From: Crocinitomicaceae bacterium
Lineage (GTDB): Bacteria > Bacteroidota > Bacteroidia > Flavobacteriales_D > Crocinitomicaceae
NCBI GenBank assembly: GCA_022447665.1
Contig: JAKVAQ010000020.1
Location: forward strand, 52,505 to 116,504
Direction: 5' to 3'
Length of the DNA: 64,000 bases
The position numbers and the translations under genes are program-made. The notes under the pieces are model-generated. The model worked only from the letters and a program-made list of their open reading frames with translations, searched no databases and had not been told where the DNA came from. How positions within the stretch are numbered: position 1 is the stretch's first letter; each line of letters begins with the position of its first letter. Positions 8,027 through 16,904 of this stretch are shown piece by piece.

Positions 8027-8545
8027 ATGGAAGAAGTAATTCTTGTAGATACCCAAGATCAGGAAATTGGTCTTATGGAGAAAATGGAGGCTCATGAAAA
8101 AGGGCTCTTGCACAGGGCGTTTTCAATTTTTGTTTTCAATGACAAGAATGAGCTCCTCATGCAACAACGTGCAAAATCTAAATATCATTCTGGAGGGCTA
8201 TGGACGAATACATGTTGCAGTCATCCCAGAAAGGGAGAAACCTTATTGGATGCAGGATATAGGAGACTACAAGAAGAAATGGGGTTCCAAACAGAATTGA
8301 ACACACACTTTAGTTTTATATACAAAGCTGAGCTAGATAATAACTTATGGGAGCATGAATTAGATCATGTTCTTATAGGTAAATACAACGATAGCCCTAT
8401 TCCCAATCCCGAAGAGGTAGAGCAATGGGAGTATGTAGATATAGACCATTTGAAAGAAGATATAAAAGCCCGTCCAGAGCACTATACAGAGTGGTTTAAG
8501 ATAATTTTTGAAAAAGTTTCAGAAACGTTTTCTGAAATAAACTAG
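8027..8545 (+). CDS. idi: Isopentenyl-diphosphate delta-isomerase, type I
   Basis: 172 residues, Nudix fold. It interconverts isopentenyl and dimethylallyl diphosphate, balancing the C5 precursors for carotenoid synthesis. The catalytic cysteine is in TNTCCSHPRKGE (about 60-72) and the catalytic glutamate in LWEHELDHVL (about 106-115). The Nudix-like helix RRLQEEMGF is also present. The gene lies 5 bases after crtB and its TAG shares a base with the GTG start of the next gene. Its position inside the crt operon suggests precursor supply is co-regulated with pigment formation. Confidence 0.95.
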   Translation: MEEVILVDTQDQEIGLMEKMEAHEKGLLHRAFSIFVFNDKNELLMQQRAKSKYHSGGLWTNTCCSHPRKGETLLDAGYRRLQEEMGFQTELNTHFSFIYKAELDNNLWEHELDHVLIGKYNDSPIPNPEEVEQWEYVDIDHLKEDIKARPEHYTEWFKIIFEKVSETFSEIN

Positions 8546-10020
8546 TGGCCAATTCTTCTTACGATACTATCATTATAGGTGCTGGAGTCAGCGGCCTAGC
8601 GTTAAGCCTTCGTTTGGCTGTTACGGGCAAGCGAGTTCTCGTTCTAGAACGCAATTCTACTTATGGCGGAAAGCTCTCTGAGCTTAAATGGGAAGGTTTT
8701 AGATGGGATAAAGGCCCGTCGCTTTTTACCATGCCAAATTTAATACAGGACTTAATTAAAATTGGAGCTAAAAATCGTCAGGTTGAATTTGGTTTCTCAA
8801 AGCTGGAGAATTTAACACGCTATTATTTCCCAAATGGTAAAACGGTTGAGATGAAAGCCGACCCTGTTCAGAATTATGAAGCAATAAAGGAGGCTTTTTC
8901 TGAAAGAGATGCTGAACAATATCAAAACTACCTCAAAGAAAGCGAGCGTATATACAATAGAATAGGGGAGTTCTTTTTGGATAGGCCTAAGTTTACTGTA
9001 GGTGATGCCTTTAAAAAAGAGATGTTTGAGCGTTATCCGTTCTTTCTTTCAAAACCAATGCTTACCTCTTTAAACAAACTAAATGAGGGAATGCTTTCCA
9101 GCAATGAACTGCGTAAGGTGGCGAATAGATTTGGAACATATAACGGATCCAACCCTTACAATATGAGCGGGCTTTATGCCCTTATTCCTCACTTGGAACA
9201 TAATATTGGCACTTTCTGGCCAAATAAAGGAATGCGTTCTATTGTAGATACCATTTATGGTTTGGCTGTCGATGCTGGCGTTGAGTTTAGCTTTGATGAA
9301 GACAATATTAAAGTCAATCCTGGGAAAGAATTTAGCGTTAAAGGAAAAGCACAAGAATTTAAGGCGGATAAAGTAGTATGTGGAATAGATCATATTCACT
9401 TCTATGATAAGATCTTAAAGGATCCTCAATTGGCCTCGAAATACGGGAAACAAGAGCGTTCTAGTGCTGCTGTTGTCTTCTATTGGGCAGTTGATGCAGA
9501 ATTTGATGCCATAGGATTACACAACATATTTTTTACAGAAGATTATAAGAATGAGTTCGATCAGATATTTAATCGAAATGAGTTTCCAAGTGATCCTACA
9601 ATTTATGTGCATAACTCCTCAGCTATAAGTTCTTCGGATGCACCAGCAGGTAAGCAAAATTGGTTTGTGATGATCAATACACCTGCAGGTAAAGTTCCTA
9701 CTGAGGAAGAGTTGAAAAATATAAGAAATACAATATTCAAGAATCTTAAGGAAAGACACGGATTTGACGTAGCGGATAAGATTTTATTTGAAGAATACTG
9801 GACTGCAAAAGGTCTAGAGTCCGATACTGGCGCAATTGGTGGTGCACTTTACGGAGCATCATCAAACGGAAAGCGCGCAGCATTGAAGCGACACCCTAAT
9901 AAATCAACCAAATACGATAACCTCTATTTTTGCGGAGGGACTGCTCATCCAGGAGGTGGTATACCTCTTGCATTAAAATCAGCAGAAATCGTTGCAAACT
10001 ACATCAATGGCAAGGCGTAA
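8545..10020 (+). CDS. crtD: CrtI-family carotenoid desaturase, probably CrtD (3',4'-desaturase)
   Basis: 491 residues with an FAD-binding N-terminus (IIGAGVSGLALSLRLAVTGK, then LERN), GGKLSELKWEGFRWDKGPSLFTMP and a C-terminal LYFCGGTAHPGGGIPLALKSAEI block. The last motif, with GGG in place of the GPG of the first desaturase, separates it from crtI. The start is GTG, overlapping the idi stop by one base. Lying directly before cruF, it fits the CrtD step that forms the 3',4' double bond in 1'-hydroxylated monocyclic carotenoids such as saproxanthin and myxol. The exact reaction is inferred from context; other CrtI-type activities are possible. Confidence 0.75.
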   Translation: MANSSYDTIIIGAGVSGLALSLRLAVTGKRVLVLERNSTYGGKLSELKWEGFRWDKGPSLFTMPNLIQDLIKIGAKNRQVEFGFSKLENLTRYYFPNGKTVEMKADPVQNYEAIKEAFSERDAEQYQNYLKESERIYNRIGEFFLDRPKFTVGDAFKKEMFERYPFFLSKPMLTSLNKLNEGMLSSNELRKVANRFGTYNGSNPYNMSGLYALIPHLEHNIGTFWPNKGMRSIVDTIYGLAVDAGVEFSFDEDNIKVNPGKEFSVKGKAQEFKADKVVCGIDHIHFYDKILKDPQLASKYGKQERSSAAVVFYWAVDAEFDAIGLHNIFFTEDYKNEFDQIFNRNEFPSDPTIYVHNSSAISSSDAPAGKQNWFVMINTPAGKVPTEEELKNIRNTIFKNLKERHGFDVADKILFEEYWTAKGLESDTGAIGGALYGASSNGKRAALKRHPNKSTKYDNLYFCGGTAHPGGGIPLALKSAEIVANYINGKA

Positions 10021-10627
10021 GTACATTTTTTATATATCCCTAGCAGTAATGCTCATCTTTCATATGGTGGGGCTTTACTTATTTCTAGGTGATCCTCATT
10101 CATCGGACCTCGCATGGTTAAATATGATTCTATGCGCCGTAATCCTTTTCATAAATTCTGAGAAATATGAAATGGAGGTGTGGATGCTCATTGGTATTTT
10201 CCTCGGAGGGTATGTGATAGAAGCTATTGGTGTTAAAACGGGCTATCTTTTCGGTAACTATGAATACGATACAGCATTGGGAACCAAGCTTTTATCAGTA
10301 CCGTTGGCTATTGGGTTAAACTGGTATTGTATTGTAGTAATATCAGTATCTCTTGTGCGCCGAATAAAGGCAGATAGATGGGCTAAGGCGCTAGCTGCAG
10401 CTGCTTTTGGAACAGGTATGGACTATTTGATCGAGCCTGTAGCTATTGAGTACAACTTTTGGCATTGGAATGGTGAAGGAATTCCGGTATATAATTATAT
10501 CTGCTGGTTCGTGTTCTTATTTGCCTTCGCATATCTCTACTGTAGATTCACAGAAAAAAGGAACCCTATGGGAATTCCATTGTTTATAATCTGGTTCGTA
10601 TTTTTTATTATTCTTAATTTTGCATAA
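10007..10627 (+). CDS. cruF: Carotenoid 1',2'-hydratase, CruF family
   Basis: About 206 residues with six or seven membrane helices, matching the DUF422/CruF family, which adds water across the psi end of a carotenoid to make a 1'-hydroxyl. Conserved-looking features are GVKTGYLFGNYEY, LNWYCIV and DYLIEPVAIEYNFWHW. ATG 10007 is chosen; a TTG at 9992 would lie deeper in crtD. The overlap with crtD is 14 bases, and crtZ starts 1 base after the stop. With crtD and a monocyclising lycopene cyclase nearby, the likely substrate is gamma-carotene or a hydroxylated derivative. Confidence 0.85.
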   Translation: MARRKYIFYISLAVMLIFHMVGLYLFLGDPHSSDLAWLNMILCAVILFINSEKYEMEVWMLIGIFLGGYVIEAIGVKTGYLFGNYEYDTALGTKLLSVPLAIGLNWYCIVVISVSLVRRIKADRWAKALAAAAFGTGMDYLIEPVAIEYNFWHWNGEGIPVYNYICWFVFLFAFAYLYCRFTEKRNPMGIPLFIIWFVFFIILNFA

Positions 10628-10628
10628 T

Positions 10629-11063
10629 ATGTGGTTCGCAATCGCACTTATAATAGCATTTTGGTTCATGGAATTCATGGCCTGGTTCACGCATAAATAC
10701 ATTATGCATGGTTTTTTATGGGCGCTTCATGAAGATCACCATCAACCTACTGGTAAAGTATTCCAGAAAAATGACTTGTTCTTTTTGATCTTCGCTATTC
10801 CTTCATGGCTATGCATAATGTTAGGCATGATGAATGGAAATTACTTTTCTGTTGGTTTTGGTGCTGGAATTGCCGTTTATGGATTCACATACTTTCTAGT
10901 GCATGACGTACTCATTCATCGCAGATTTAAGTGGTTTGATAAAACGAATAATGCTTATTTTAAAGCCATTCGTAAAGCACATAAGGTGCACCATAAGAAT
11001 CAATATAAAGAGAAAGGTTCTTGCTTCGGGATGTTAGTCGTTCCTAGAAAATACTTCAAGTAA
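10629..11063 (+). CDS. crtZ: Beta-carotene hydroxylase
   Basis: 144 residues, a membrane di-iron hydroxylase that adds the 3-hydroxyl to the beta-ionone ring. The histidine clusters are complete: HKYIMHG (about 19-25), HEDHH (about 32-36), HRRF (near 98) and HKVHHK (about 118-123). Four hydrophobic helices are visible. ATG 10629 lies one base after the cruF stop; an in-frame TTG just upstream is less likely. The stop overlaps the next start as TAATG. Confidence 0.95.
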   Translation: MWFAIALIIAFWFMEFMAWFTHKYIMHGFLWALHEDHHQPTGKVFQKNDLFFLIFAIPSWLCIMLGMMNGNYFSVGFGAGIAVYGFTYFLVHDVLIHRRFKWFDKTNNAYFKAIRKAHKVHHKNQYKEKGSCFGMLVVPRKYFK

Positions 11064-11764
11064 TGAGCAGTGCACTATACTTGTGGTTAGATGTGCTAAC
11101 CATTCTTTTCCCTTTACTTTTAAGTTTTGATAAAAAGGTAGCCTTTGTTAAGGATTGGAAGTCCGTAGGTGTTGGCTTTTTGCTTGTAGGACTTCCTTTT
11201 ATTATTTGGGATGTTTTCTTTACCAAACACGGTGTATGGGGGTTTAATCCTGACTATTTGGTAGGTATTGATATTTTCAACTTACCTCTAGAGGAGGTTT
11301 TGTTTTTTCTGGTTGTTCCTTTCAGTTGCACTTTTATTTTCGCTTGCTGCAGAGCGTATTTTGCTAAGATTAATTTCTCGAAGTTTAATCTTGTCTTTTA
11401 TGTTGCGCTTATTGTTTATTGTATCATATTATTGATTAATGGATGGGGTGGAGCTTATACAATGACCACGGTTGTTTGTGCTATTTTGATTGCACCAATT
11501 CTATTTATTAACCGTGAAAGGTTACATCATTTGCCAATTGCGTTTTTAATTTCGGTAGTGCCATTTTTTCTTGTCAATGGAGTGCTTACTGGAGCTGTTA
11601 CACCTGAGCCAATTGTGTGGTATAATGACCTCGAAAATTCGGGGATTCGTTTAATTACCATCCCTATGGATGATATAATTTATGCCTGGGTAATACTGTC
11701 TTCTTTTATGTTGATATTCAGTAGAATGAAAAAGACTACTAAAAGAGAAAGTTTAATTAGGTGA
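11063..11764 (+). CDS. crtYcd: Lycopene cyclase, fused CrtYcd type
   Basis: 233 residues with about seven membrane helices. Two halves each resemble the small subunits of the heterodimeric cyclase (CrtYc and CrtYd); the first carries FNLPLEEVLFFLVVPF and the second the shorter related ITIPMDDIIYAWVIL. Such fused cyclases occur in flavobacteria and cyclise the ends of lycopene. It is the last gene of the operon, overlapping crtZ by one base and ending 5 bases before the convergent oligopeptidase gene. No carotenoid ketolase (crtW) is present in the window. Confidence 0.88.
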   Translation: MSSALYLWLDVLTILFPLLLSFDKKVAFVKDWKSVGVGFLLVGLPFIIWDVFFTKHGVWGFNPDYLVGIDIFNLPLEEVLFFLVVPFSCTFIFACCRAYFAKINFSKFNLVFYVALIVYCIILLINGWGGAYTMTTVVCAILIAPILFINRERLHHLPIAFLISVVPFFLVNGVLTGAVTPEPIVWYNDLENSGIRLITIPMDDIIYAWVILSSFMLIFSRMKKTTKRESLIR

Positions 11765-11769
11765 ACCCA

Positions 11770-13800
11770 CTATTTTTTAGCTAGATCAATAAGAAAAGCG
11801 TAATTATACGCGACCTCTTTCATTGTCTCAAATCTACCTGCAGAACCACCGTGACCTGCCTCCATATTTGTTCTCAATAAAATTGGATTATCATCTGTTT
11901 TTAAGTCGCGTATTTTCGCAACATACTTTGTGGGTTCCCAATATTGAACCTGAGAATCATGTAAGCCAGAAATCATTAATGTAGGTGGATAATCCTTTGC
12001 CTCTAATTGATCATATGGAGAATAGGAAAGGATATAATCATAATACTCTTTTTCATTTGGATTTCCCCACTCTTCATATTCACCTACTGTCAAAGGAATT
12101 GTTTCATCTAACATGGTAGTTACCACATCAACAAAAGGCACTTGAGATACTATACCCGCCCATAAATCAGGACGCATATTGGCTATTGCTCCCATTAATA
12201 AGCCCCCTGCGCTACCACCCATCGCAAGAATCTTATCCGCATCGCAATAACCTTTATTTGCCAAGCCTACTGATACATCTATAAAATCAGTGAACGTGTT
12301 CTTTTTCTTTAAGAGTTTTCCTTCCTGGTACCAAGGATACCCTAACTCATCACCACCTCTTATATGCGCAATAGCAAAAACAAAACCTCTGTCTAAAAGG
12401 CTTAAACGTAAAGAACTGAAGTAAGGATCAATTCCGTTACCATAAGAACCATAGCCATAAACCAAAATAGGATTGTTGCCGTCTTTTTCAAATTTATCCT
12501 TTCGATAAACTAATGAACACGGCACTTTCACTCCGTCCCGAGCTTCAATCCAAAGACGTTCTGAATAATAGTTTTCACTTCTAAAATCACCGAGTACTGG
12601 CTGTTGCTTAATTTGTGTCCATTCTAATGACGCTAAGTCAATCGTGTAAACCGTGCTAGGTCGTGTCATCGAAGTATAGCCTATACGTAAATAGGGAAGG
12701 TGACTTTCTTCATTTATTCCAAAATAAAGCGAGTAGGTTTCTTCATCAACTGGAATTTCTCTACGTTCAAAACTAGTATTATCAAAAATCGCTAATCGAC
12801 TCAATCCATCCGTTTTTTCTTGAACCACTACGTGACGATCAAAAAGCTCATAATCTTCCAAATAAACCCTGTCATTTGGGCGAAGAATACTTTGCCAGTT
12901 CTCTTTTTCTGAATTGTTTACCGGAGCTTTGTACAAACCAAAATTCTTTCCGTCTTTATTCGATTTAATGTAGGCAAAACCATGAACAACATCTAAATAA
13001 TATTCATGCTCATATTCTCTCTCCAAGTAGACCTCTAAAGGCAAATGATCACTTAATGACTTGATGTGAAATTCGGTTGTTAGCGTGCTGTAAGAACCTA
13101 GTATTAAGTGCTTGTCATCTGTCGAGCGTGTTAATCCACAAATGTATTTTTCATCCTTTTCTTCAAATAGAAGAGTAGATTCATTTGTAGTAATATCAAA
13201 GGCATTCACCTGATAGGCACGCAATGTTTGCTCATCCTTTTGAATGTAATAAATGGTTTTGTTATCATCGTTCCAAACCAAGTCGCTACTTGTGTTTTCT
13301 AAGGGTAACTTTCGTATTTCACCAGTCTCAAGATTTTTAAGTCTAATCTCGTATTTTCTTCTGCCTGTTAAATCCTCAGCATAGAGTAGGAGCTTGTTAT
13401 CAATACTCACCGCCATTGAGACAACATCATAATAATCGTGTCCTTCAGCATTTTTATTCTCATCAATGAGAATTTCTTCTTCACTTTCGAGTGATTCTTT
13501 TTTTCTGCAAAATATTGAAAGTTCTTTGCCTGTTTCAAATCGAGTATAATACCAATAGCCATTAGATAAGTAGGGTGCAGAAGCATCATCCTCCTTGATA
13601 CGCCCTTTCATTTCCTGGAATAACTCCTCTCTCAGGCTTTCGTTATGCTTTTGAGAATGCTCACAATATTCGTTCTCAGCTTTGATATAATCGATTACCT
13701 CAGTGTTCTCTTTGTCACGGAGCCAGTAATAATTGTCTATCCTTTTATGATTGTGTGTTTCAAGTGTGTGAGGGATCTTTTTCGCTACAGGTGGGTTCAT
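11770..13800 (-). CDS. ptrB: S9 family oligopeptidase B-like serine peptidase
   Basis: 676 residues, the usual length for oligopeptidase B. An N-terminal beta-propeller (about 70-400) begins with YYWLRDKENTEVIDYIKAENEY, typical of this group. The C-terminal alpha/beta hydrolase has the nucleophile in GGSAGG (about 525-530), the acid in GLHDSQVQYWEP (near 613) and the histidine in EAGHGGSAGR (near 652). The family cleaves short peptides after basic residues. There is no signal peptide, so it is probably cytoplasmic. The start overlaps the end of the L,D-transpeptidase gene by 4 bases, indicating an operon. Confidence 0.9.
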   Translation of the reverse strand: MNPPVAKKIPHTLETHNHKRIDNYYWLRDKENTEVIDYIKAENEYCEHSQKHNESLREELFQEMKGRIKEDDASAPYLSNGYWYYTRFETGKELSIFCRKKESLESEEEILIDENKNAEGHDYYDVVSMAVSIDNKLLLYAEDLTGRRKYEIRLKNLETGEIRKLPLENTSSDLVWNDDNKTIYYIQKDEQTLRAYQVNAFDITTNESTLLFEEKDEKYICGLTRSTDDKHLILGSYSTLTTEFHIKSLSDHLPLEVYLEREYEHEYYLDVVHGFAYIKSNKDGKNFGLYKAPVNNSEKENWQSILRPNDRVYLEDYELFDRHVVVQEKTDGLSRLAIFDNTSFERREIPVDEETYSLYFGINEESHLPYLRIGYTSMTRPSTVYTIDLASLEWTQIKQQPVLGDFRSENYYSERLWIEARDGVKVPCSLVYRKDKFEKDGNNPILVYGYGSYGNGIDPYFSSLRLSLLDRGFVFAIAHIRGGDELGYPWYQEGKLLKKKNTFTDFIDVSVGLANKGYCDADKILAMGGSAGGLLMGAIANMRPDLWAGIVSQVPFVDVVTTMLDETIPLTVGEYEEWGNPNEKEYYDYILSYSPYDQLEAKDYPPTLMISGLHDSQVQYWEPTKYVAKIRDLKTDDNPILLRTNMEAGHGGSAGRFETMKEVAYNYAFLIDLAKK

Positions 13801-15386
13801 TCTTTAATCTTCCTTAAAGTGTTGTTTAAGTATTTATCATCACGACCATAAACATCTGGATAGAATATCGCATTTCCAGAGCTATCGCCTACAGCTGAAA
13901 TATACTCAATAAATACCTCAAACTTCTTCTTTACCTCAATAACTCGCTGTTCTTTTCGGTATACAATACTGTCAAGCGTATCGTTAATAATCTTATTCTC
14001 TTCACTCGTAATAATTGCTTTCGCTAATTCAAATGGCTGATGCAGCCTTACGCAACCATGAGAGTATGCTCGAATATCATTTTTAAACAAGTATTTACCT
14101 GGTGTGTCATGAATAAAGACCATGTGCTTATTTGGAAATAAGAATTTAATACGCCCTAAACTATTGGTATTTCCGCCTTCTTGACGAACCTTATAGGGAA
14201 AATTGAACTGCGTTACGCCTGTCCAATCAACAGTCGCAGCGTCAACTTCCTCGCCATTTCTAAACATTTTGTATCCTTTTCTTCTGGCGTAGCTAGTGTC
14301 CTTTTTTGCTGCCCAGAAAAATTCAGTAGATGAGATAGAGAATGGTAAATGCCAATAGGGATAGGTTACCATTGTCTTCATTTTTGCATGAAACTCCGGC
14401 GTCTGAGTTGCATACGCTCCTACAATAACCCTATGTTTACGTTTAATTAAATTACTGTCTACAAAGTATAGCGTGTATTCAGGAATATTTACTCGAATAT
14501 AACGCTCTGGGTAAGGGTTAGTTTTCCAACGCCATTTTTCTAAGGCCAATGCACCCTGATAAAAGCGCTCTAAATTGCTCTGCGCAAGTTTTCTACTTGT
14601 CCATTTGCCAACAATAGCGTCATCTAGTAATCCATTCACTTTTTGGAAGGTCTTAATGCTTTCTATGAATATCGAATCGTTTTCTGCATCAGTTGAGTCC
14701 AGAAATCCGTGTCCTAGCAAAGCTTTTTTCGTAGCCGCATAACAAGCTACAGAATCGTCTTTAAATTTGGGGATTTCATATGTGTTGGTGTCCAACGGAT
14801 AGGTGTTAACGAATTCCTGCAAACCATTTTTAAGCTGGTGATATTCCCAATAAGTGGGTTCGTTTTCTGTGATTACGTTTTTTATTGAATCTTCAAATAC
14901 CTTATTTAGTTGAGTTTTTAAGTCAAAATTAATGGAGTCTCCTTTCCAGAATATTTCTTTACTCGTTGAATCCATAAAACCAACTGCAAGGTCAGTTGTC
15001 ATTAAAAAGAAAGCGTTGGTGAGTAGTAATTCAGTTTTGGTAATGTCTTCCTTCATCGACTTTTCAATTGCTGAAAATCGATACATTTCAGGAAGTAAAC
15101 CATGATAGTATGCATTCTCTACTTCAGCATACATTTCTTTCCCTCTGTTGTTTAAGCTTGATTTATGGATCCAAACTGGAGCATTATCATTTTCGGCGTA
15201 ATATTCAATGATCAATTCCTTACTCTTCAATGAAGTGCTATCGAATATTAGGTCTGGATTATTCGCCAAGGCCTCTCCTAAAAGTTCGCTTACCTGAACT
15301 GCTTCTTCAGTCAATTCTCGTCCACCACATGAAACACATGTAACGAAAAGACTCAAGATCAGTATAAAGGAGTGAAGTTTTAACAT
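13797..15386 (-). CDS. Lipoprotein L,D-transpeptidase (YkuD domain, YcbB-like)
   Basis: 529 residues. The signal peptide ends in a lipobox (LFVTCVSC). A large helical region (about 25-230) resembles the scaffold domain of YcbB, followed by a peptidoglycan-binding motif (FQKVNGLLDDAIVGKWTSRK, about 248-268). The YkuD catalytic domain follows, with the nucleophile Cys in YSHGCVRLH at about 444. It would make 3-3 peptidoglycan crosslinks or attach proteins in the periplasm. A TACATTTG promoter-like box lies at 15394-15401 on this strand, close to the start codon. Confidence 0.9.
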   Translation of the reverse strand: MLKLHSFILILSLFVTCVSCGGRELTEEAVQVSELLGEALANNPDLIFDSTSLKSKELIIEYYAENDNAPVWIHKSSLNNRGKEMYAEVENAYYHGLLPEMYRFSAIEKSMKEDITKTELLLTNAFFLMTTDLAVGFMDSTSKEIFWKGDSINFDLKTQLNKVFEDSIKNVITENEPTYWEYHQLKNGLQEFVNTYPLDTNTYEIPKFKDDSVACYAATKKALLGHGFLDSTDAENDSIFIESIKTFQKVNGLLDDAIVGKWTSRKLAQSNLERFYQGALALEKWRWKTNPYPERYIRVNIPEYTLYFVDSNLIKRKHRVIVGAYATQTPEFHAKMKTMVTYPYWHLPFSISSTEFFWAAKKDTSYARRKGYKMFRNGEEVDAATVDWTGVTQFNFPYKVRQEGGNTNSLGRIKFLFPNKHMVFIHDTPGKYLFKNDIRAYSHGCVRLHQPFELAKAIITSEENKIINDTLDSIVYRKEQRVIEVKKKFEVFIEYISAVGDSSGNAIFYPDVYGRDDKYLNNTLRKIKE

Positions 15387-15393
15387 TTCAAAT

Positions 15394-15401
15394 CAAATGT
15401 A
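15394..15401 (-). promoter_or_regulatory. Possible -7 promoter box (TACATTTG)
   Basis: On the minus strand this matches the Bacteroidota -7 consensus TAnnTTTG. It lies 8 bases from the L,D-transpeptidase start, implying a very short leader. I see no good -33 TTG at the expected distance, so this is a weak call. Confidence 0.35.
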
Positions 15402-15425
15402 AACCAAATTTGTTATTAGAGGCTA

Positions 15426-16052
15426 ATGGAACACCCAATTGTCATAACTTATTTATTATTAGCGGTAACAGTTCTAGTTTCCGTTAAGGCATTTGCTGAC
15501 TCAGATTTCAAAAGAAGTTTACTCTTTAATGCTCATGATATTGTGCATTACAAGAAATGGTATCGTTGTTTTACGCACGGTTTTATTCATGGCGACTATA
15601 CTCATTTGGCCTTTAATATGTTTGGCCTGTATGTATTTGGAATAGGTCTAGAAAAACACTTTTTAATAGAGTATGGATATCGTGGTTATTTTCTATACAC
15701 CATTTTATACGCAGCGGGAATATTGTTTGCGACCTTGCCGGCACTAACAAAGCATAAAGATAATCCGGGTTATAACTCCTTAGGTGCTTCAGGGGCGATT
15801 TCGGCAGTTATATTCGCCTATATTTTGGTTTTTCCGAATGCCCAGTTAGGATTAATCCTTATTCCAGGTTTAGTGTTACCCGCCTATATTTTTGGACCGC
15901 TCTATATTGTAGCAGAATATTTTATGGCAAAACGAGGAGGTACAGGTATTGCCCACGATGCACATATTGCCGGTGCCGTTTTTGGGATAGTATTCCTAAT
16001 TCTAGTAGACTATAATTATATCCTCAACTTCATTAATGCATTTACATCATGA
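15426..16052 (+). CDS. Rhomboid-family intramembrane serine protease
   Basis: 208 residues with about six membrane helices, the minimal bacterial rhomboid form. The catalytic serine is in GASGAISAV (about 119-127) and the catalytic histidine in AHDAHIAGAVFG (about 177-188). The conserved HGDYTHLAFNMFGLYVFG segment (about 54-71) precedes them. It would cleave transmembrane segments of unknown substrates in the inner membrane. The stop overlaps the start of the following lyase gene by 4 bases. Confidence 0.92.
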   Translation: MEHPIVITYLLLAVTVLVSVKAFADSDFKRSLLFNAHDIVHYKKWYRCFTHGFIHGDYTHLAFNMFGLYVFGIGLEKHFLIEYGYRGYFLYTILYAAGILFATLPALTKHKDNPGYNSLGASGAISAVIFAYILVFPNAQLGLILIPGLVLPAYIFGPLYIVAEYFMAKRGGTGIAHDAHIAGAVFGIVFLILVDYNYILNFINAFTS

Positions 16053-16894
16053 GTACCTATGTAAATAATAATGGGGTGCTAATTCCTCGTGATTCTTATT
16101 CTCTTAAGGCAGGGAATAGAGGACATTTATATGGCGATGGATTGTTTGAGACTATTCGTGCCATAAATGGTTCTTGTATCAATATTGAGAATCATGTAAA
16201 AAGGCTGTTGGAGGGTATGAAGGCAATCAAAATGAGTATTCCTTCTAATTTTACTTCGGAGTTCTTCGAAAATGAAATCAACAGCCTGTTAGAGCAAAAC
16301 AATATACTTGAAGGAGGAAGGATAAGGCTTTCAGTTGATAGAAAGGCTGGAGGAACTTTTATGCCGAAGGATAATGGTGTAGATTATTACATTGAGGCAA
16401 TGGCAAATAATGACAATGCCTTTAAATTAAATGAAGTAGGGTGGAAGGTTGATGAGTATCAGGAAATGAAAAAGGACATCACACCGCTTTCAATTTATAA
16501 AACAAAGAATTCACTTATTTACATCATGGCTAAAATTACCGCAAAGGAAAAACGTCTTGATGATATGTTAATTCTAAATTACCGTCAAGGTATAATTGAA
16601 GCAGCGAGTAGTAATTTATTTGTTGTGAGCAACGGTGTGTTGTATACACCCGGTCTAGACTTGGGGCCTTTGGCAGGAACCATGCGCATGCAAATTATAA
16701 ATCTAGCCTTAGCCAATAATATTAAGGTTTACGAGTGTAACATTTCTCCCCAAAACTTATTAGTCGCAGACGAGGTATTTCTAACGAATGCAATTAGCGG
16801 TATAATCTGGGTTCAGTCGTACAGAACAAAACAATATTTTAACTATATTTCTAAGGAACTATTGGGAATGTTAAACGACAAATACAAAGTATAA
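16049..16894 (+). CDS. pabC: Class IV PLP enzyme, probably aminodeoxychorismate lyase
   Basis: 281 residues of the class IV aminotransferase fold. Visible are GHLYGDGLFETIRA (about 26-39), the PLP lysine in YKTKNSLIY (about 150-158), EAASSNLFVV (about 191-200) and LAGTMRMQIINLA with EVFLTNAISGI. The family includes branched-chain and D-amino-acid aminotransferases and PabC. PabC, which forms p-aminobenzoate for folate, is favoured because a PabB gene lies elsewhere in the window (51811-53043), but sequence alone does not settle it. It overlaps the rhomboid gene by 4 bases. Confidence 0.7.
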   Translation: MSTYVNNNGVLIPRDSYSLKAGNRGHLYGDGLFETIRAINGSCINIENHVKRLLEGMKAIKMSIPSNFTSEFFENEINSLLEQNNILEGGRIRLSVDRKAGGTFMPKDNGVDYYIEAMANNDNAFKLNEVGWKVDEYQEMKKDITPLSIYKTKNSLIYIMAKITAKEKRLDDMLILNYRQGIIEAASSNLFVVSNGVLYTPGLDLGPLAGTMRMQIINLALANNIKVYECNISPQNLLVADEVFLTNAISGIIWVQSYRTKQYFNYISKELLGMLNDKYKV

Positions 16895-16904
16895 CCTAAA
16901 ATCT

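Noticed and set aside
8545..10020. Second CrtI-family gene as a duplicate phytoene desaturase
   Set aside because: Its C-terminal FAD motif and position before cruF fit a CrtD-type enzyme better than a redundant copy.
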